Source: CAVQWT01 sp963717705 (GTDB lineage: Bacteria > Pseudomonadota > Gammaproteobacteria > Burkholderiales > Casimicrobiaceae). Taken from it: a stretch of 64,000 bases of DNA. Position 1 is the stretch's first letter, and every line of letters starts with the position of its first letter. Below the pieces are notes generated by a model, which had not been told where the DNA came from, did not search any database, and saw only the letters and a program-made list of their open reading frames with translations. The stretch covers positions 124,001 through 188,000 of the forward strand of contig CAVQWT010000003.1 of NCBI GenBank assembly GCA_963717705.1. Reading direction: 5' to 3'. Positions 60,941 through 64,000 of this stretch are shown piece by piece. The position numbers and the translations under genes were made by a program.

Positions 60941-61918
60941 TCAAAACTCGACCTCCATTCCGCGCGCGGTTGCCACTTCGTACATCGCATTGAAAGCGCC
61001 CGCCGCGTCCCTCGGCGGATGCGAGGCCTCGTTGCGGAATTCCCGATAGTTGCTTTCGACGTTCGCGAAGAGACGCGCCGGGCATCGCCACTCGCGATAA
61101 GGTCCGAGTTCGATCTGCTTGGCGGCATCCAGAACGTTCAGCCCCTGCCCGAAGCACCGCCTCGACTCGTCGCGCACGTACTCGAGGTACGCTTTCATCT
61201 CCATCGCACCCTCGATCCCGCACACGGGTCCGTGCCCCGGAACGATGACGTCTGGATCGAGCCAGACGATCAGGTCCAGGCATTGCAGCCACTTCTCGTA
61301 GCTGCCGGCCCAGCCCATGGGGGTGCACTGGCGGAAGATCGCATCGCCGGCGAACACGATGCCTTCCTGCGGCACGTGAACGATCGTGTCCCCGACCTGG
61401 TGGCACGGCCCGACGTGGATGAGGCGGACTTCCGTGCCATCGAGGTCAAGCACGTGCTGGTCGTCGAACAGCGTGGTCGGCGGCGTCAGTTCGATGCCGT
61501 CGAAGTCGTAGTCCCGCCGAAGTTGCCGGCCTATCGCGAGTTCGCCGGGCCGGACTGCCCTCAGCATCAGCCGGGAAGCGAAGCCGTTGGCGCCAGCGAG
61601 CAGCTTCCGATATCGCAACGGGTCGGCGACGTCCTTCATGCGGTCCGGCACCGATCGATGCGCGATGATCTCGCTGCCCGCGAAGAACTGGTTACCCGAT
61701 ACATGGTCGCCGTTCTCGCTTGTATTGATCACGCGCTTCGGCATGCCCGGCCAGACGCGCCCGAAAAGCTCGATCATCTGCCGCGCGTGGCGCAGGTCCG
61801 CCTGGGTGTCGATGACCGCGCCGCCGCCACGGTTGACAAGTCCCGAGTTCGCATCGCACAGGCGATTCCTCTCGTTCAGGACCGCAAAGCAGCTTTCGCT
61901 TACCTGTTGCAATTTCAC
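60941..61918 (-). CDS. Metallo-beta-lactamase-fold hydrolase with altered zinc motif
   Basis: MBL-fold protein of about 325 residues. The first zinc motif, usually HxHxDH or THxNGDH, reads NTSENGDHVSGNQF, so the first His is replaced by Ser while Asp-His remain. Other ligands are in GPCHQVGDT, GIVFAGDAIF and VIVPGHGPVCG. The start is uncertain: GTG at 61918 leads directly into the conserved CFAVLNERNRLCDANSGLVN, while an ATG at 62020 would add 34 residues without family likeness. It lies 26 bases before the arylsulfatase gene on the same strand and is divergent from an AraC regulator. Confidence 0.82.
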   Translation of the reverse strand: MKLQQVSESCFAVLNERNRLCDANSGLVNRGGGAVIDTQADLRHARQMIELFGRVWPGMPKRVINTSENGDHVSGNQFFAGSEIIAHRSVPDRMKDVADPLRYRKLLAGANGFASRLMLRAVRPGELAIGRQLRRDYDFDGIELTPPTTLFDDQHVLDLDGTEVRLIHVGPCHQVGDTIVHVPQEGIVFAGDAIFRQCTPMGWAGSYEKWLQCLDLIVWLDPDVIVPGHGPVCGIEGAMEMKAYLEYVRDESRRCFGQGLNVLDAAKQIELGPYREWRCPARLFANVESNYREFRNEASHPPRDAAGAFNAMYEVATARGMEVEF

Positions 61919-62092
61919 GACGATGCACCAAGTCCCTGATATCCGCGCGCACCACGGCGAGCAGTCGATGGCAGCTGTCGCAACGGCGACAGGTCCGACG
62001 ATCCCGCCCGGGGCCTCCATGCCGCCGACTGACTGCCGACTGTTACACTTTCCCGCCTTGGCGCCCGCTCGTCTATCGGAATTCCGCAGGGC

Positions 62093-63097
62093 ATGACCGT
62101 GAAGCGTCCTCCGCTTTTCAGCGCACGGCCTGCCGTCACGGTGGTCGAGATCAGCGACCCCACGGCGGCCGGCGCTGGCATCGAGCTCATCGAGCAGGAT
62201 GCGGTGCAGCTTCAGCCGATGTCACTTCGGGCGCGCCGGGTGATCGTGCGTCTCGGGGCGTCGGCGGTCGTGTTCTACTCGACCAATCGCCGGGTGCGGA
62301 CGCGCACGAGCGCCCGCGGGGGCCTCCTCGCCTACGTCACGTTCGGACCGAAGTCGAACGGGACCGTGAACGGCTTTCCGATGACCTCGGGCTTGATGCT
62401 TGCGGCAGCGCCTGACGCGCAGGCCAGTTTCGTTGCCGACGCCGGCTACGAGAGCATTACGCTTCTTCTTCCACCAGAGGAAATCTGCGCGCACCTCACG
62501 GCCCGGCAGCGCGAAGGCGAATTTCAGGTGCCGCGCGGCGTGGAGATGCTGCAGGTAGACGGCGATGACGTTCGGCGGCTGTTCGAATGGGGCAAGCGAC
62601 TGGTGGATACCGCCGCGCGCCAACCGGCACTGTTCAATGAACGGGAGACGGAACGGATCGCCGCCCACGTCGAACTGTTCGAACTCCTGCTGGCAATCCT
62701 TGGCCGGACACACGACTTTGAACCCAGCCGCAGCGACCGGGCCCGGCAGGCGCAGGGTCTTATCGTCAAGATGGTCGAGGAGTTTGCGTTGTCCCGGGCC
62801 GATGATCACCTTTACGTGAGCGACCTGTGCAAGGTCGCCGGAGTGAGTGAGCGCTCCCTGGAGTACGCGTTCAAGGAAGTCATGGGATTGACGCCGGTGA
62901 CCTACCTGATCCGGCTGAGGTTGCACCGCGTGCGCCGGGCGCTCCTGGCAGCGACTCAGGGATCAACTACGGTGTCGACCGAGGCGCTCAACTGGGGCTT
63001 CTGGCACTTCGGTGAATTCTCGAGGGCGTACAAGGACTGTTTCGGCGAGCTGCCGTCGGACACGCTGCGGCGAAAGCCGGACGAGCTGCGGGGGTAG
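62093..63097 (+). CDS. AraC-family transcriptional regulator
   Basis: Regulator of 334 residues. An N-terminal effector domain (LRARRVIVRLGASAVVFYST, LAYVTFGPKSNGTVNGFPM) is followed by the two-HTH AraC domain: LYVSDLCKVAGVSERSLEYA, FKEVMGLTPVTYLIRLRLH and a second helix pair with WGFWHFGEFSRAYKDCFGE and the final LPSDTLRRK. It is divergent from the MBL, arylsulfatase and outer-membrane-protein genes and so probably activates them in response to the compound they process. Confidence 0.92.
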   Translation: MTVKRPPLFSARPAVTVVEISDPTAAGAGIELIEQDAVQLQPMSLRARRVIVRLGASAVVFYSTNRRVRTRTSARGGLLAYVTFGPKSNGTVNGFPMTSGLMLAAAPDAQASFVADAGYESITLLLPPEEICAHLTARQREGEFQVPRGVEMLQVDGDDVRRLFEWGKRLVDTAARQPALFNERETERIAAHVELFELLLAILGRTHDFEPSRSDRARQAQGLIVKMVEEFALSRADDHLYVSDLCKVAGVSERSLEYAFKEVMGLTPVTYLIRLRLHRVRRALLAATQGSTTVSTEALNWGFWHFGEFSRAYKDCFGELPSDTLRRKPDELRG

Positions 63098-63190
63098 GCC
63101 GCGGCGACTGCGCTGCTCCGACGCGGCAAAGACGCGGCCACCGCCCTGCGGCGCAACGCTGTCGCGGACGGCCACCGACAGTCGGCCAAA

Positions 63191-63973
63191 CTACGATCCT
63201 GCGTGGATTGCGGAGAGCTGCTGCAGGAACGACCGGATGCGCTTCGCGTTGGTGCCGAAATCGCTGCCGCCCACGCGCGAGAGCGAGCGCACGTCCACGC
63301 GGCTGCCGCCGCCGCTCGCCGTCACGCGGATGACGACGTCGTCCCTGAAGCCGAACAGCAACGTCGTGTCGGTCGCCTCGATCCGCAGATCGGCGGGCGC
63401 CACCGCGACGACGTCCCACCCCATCGCGCGCGCCGCGCGCTCGGCCAGCAGCAGCGCCTTTGCGGGCGGCACGTCGAGCTGCAACGGGACGAGATCCGGG
63501 TAGCCGCGTTTCTGCTGCGCAGCAGTCTCCGCGCTGTAGTCGGTCGAATTCCTGGCGTCCTTGCGCAAGGGCAGGACCGCGACGAAGCGCGGCGGGTCGT
63601 CGGTGTCGGTGCTGACGTCATGGATGCGCGGCAATCGGTCCGCCTGCCACCATAGCCAGAGCGGCGGGCCTGCGACCGCCAGGCTGAGGACCAGTCCGGT
63701 CAATGCGGTGGCCCATGCCAGCCGCGCGCCGGTTGCGCGGGCCGCGATCGCCGCGACGACGCTGACGGCGAGCGCCGCGAGTGCGACGGTGGCGGACCAG
63801 CGGACGATCTGGATGCCCGGTCCGAGCGCCCACCAGCCCAGCCGATAGCCCGGACCGGCGAGCAGCGCGGCGACGCCGCACGCCGCGGCGAGCCCGAGGC
63901 CGGCCCCGGCCAGCACGGCCGCGAGGCGCTTGCCCCTGCGGCGACCTGCATCGGATGTGCTGTCGGTGGTCAT
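63191..63973 (-). CDS. DUF1499 domain membrane protein
   Basis: Protein of 260 residues. Three hydrophobic segments fill residues of about 17-110 (LAAVLAGAGLGLAAACGVAA, ATVALAALAVSVVAAIAARA, TALTGLVLSLAVAGPPLWLW). A DUF1499 domain follows: LPRIHDVSTDTDDPPRFVAV, MGWDVVAVAPADLRIEATDT and the end RVGGSDFGTNAKRIRSFLQQ. DUF1499 proteins are widespread and uncharacterised. It is 93 bases from the end of the AraC gene, convergent, and seems unrelated to the sulfatase cluster. Confidence 0.88.
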   Translation of the reverse strand: MTTDSTSDAGRRRGKRLAAVLAGAGLGLAAACGVAALLAGPGYRLGWWALGPGIQIVRWSATVALAALAVSVVAAIAARATGARLAWATALTGLVLSLAVAGPPLWLWWQADRLPRIHDVSTDTDDPPRFVAVLPLRKDARNSTDYSAETAAQQKRGYPDLVPLQLDVPPAKALLLAERAARAMGWDVVAVAPADLRIEATDTTLLFGFRDDVVIRVTASGGGSRVDVRSLSRVGGSDFGTNAKRIRSFLQQLSAIHAGS

Positions 63974-64000
63974 TGCGGCTCCGGTCCAAATTGCTCGGCG

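Noticed and set aside
1..64000. CRISPR array, tRNA or rRNA genes, complete insertion sequence or prophage
   Set aside because: No regularly spaced repeats, no cloverleaf with a recognisable TTC loop, no transposase, integrase or phage structural gene was found on reading both strands by eye; a dedicated RNA search was not possible.

Overview
The window is about 64 kb of very GC-rich DNA, roughly 70% by eye. It looks like the chromosome of a betaproteobacterium of the Burkholderiales or Rhodocyclales type. That placement is an inference from gene content: Liv-type ABC and TRAP transporters beside aromatic-acid catabolism, a fused isobutyryl-CoA mutase, a PEP-CTERM sorting-signal remnant and REP-like inverted repeats. 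No rRNA, tRNA, CRISPR array, integrase or intact insertion sequence was recognised. Most genes sit in tight catabolic operons with 1-4 base overlaps, often with GTG starts.

Layout. 0-1.9 kb: end of a class III nucleotide cyclase gene and a FecR-like exported protein. 1.9-10.5 kb (minus strand): acyl-CoA synthetase, livG, livH, livM, livK, livF and a PaaK-like ligase, an uptake-plus-CoA-activation operon. A Crp/Fnr regulator is divergent, and enoyl-CoA hydratase and 3-hydroxyacyl-CoA dehydrogenase genes follow. 13.4-22.7 kb: a gallate (or protocatechuate 4,5-cleavage) cluster with an oxidoreductase, ring-cleavage dioxygenase, TRAP transporter, aldolase, a tautomerase and hydratase joined in one reading frame, and a divergent LysR regulator. 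22.7-27.3 kb: envelope and hypothetical genes (ceramidase-like membrane protein, degenerate HtrA-PDZ protein, ankyrin protein, TerB-like protein, repeat-rich TonB-like protein). 27.4-33.8 kb: an icmF gene interrupted by three frame changes, a palindromic operator and an M16 peptidase. 33.7-38.6 kb: inositol-phosphatase-like protein, orphan solute-binding protein, myo-inositol oxygenase, DapA-family enzyme and DMT exporter. 38.6-40.5 kb: ArsR and two SRPBCC proteins, then a broken small monooxygenase. 40.5-53.7 kb: a large sugar-acid cluster on the minus strand with class II aldolase, DUF1537 kinase, TRAP transporter, Gfo/Idh/MocA and tartrate-type dehydrogenases, GntR regulator, SMP-30 lactonase, transketolase, TIM-barrel protein and 2-hydroxyacid dehydrogenase. 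54-55.7 kb: LytS/LytTR two-component pair. 55.8-58 kb: lipoprotein and a lower-GC patch holding a PEP-CTERM remnant and a foreign-looking membrane protein. 58-63.1 kb: outer-membrane protein, arylsulfatase, metallo-beta-lactamase-fold protein and AraC regulator. The end carries a DUF1499 protein.

How the parts work together. Several blocks follow the same plan: a high-affinity importer, dedicated catabolic enzymes and a local regulator. The gallate block can be read as a nearly complete route from ring cleavage through 4-oxalomesaconate to pyruvate and oxaloacetate. The MIOX block suggests inositol oxidation to glucuronate. The GntR block suggests a lactonase, oxidation, phosphorylation and decarboxylation route for a C4 or C5 sugar acid; its two operons carry a shared operator-like sequence, and one promoter also carries a perfect FNR-type box. 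The most unusual items are the tautomerase-hydratase fusion, the bacterial MIOX neighbourhood, the unassigned GntR sugar-acid cluster with its promoter architecture, and the interrupted icmF gene.
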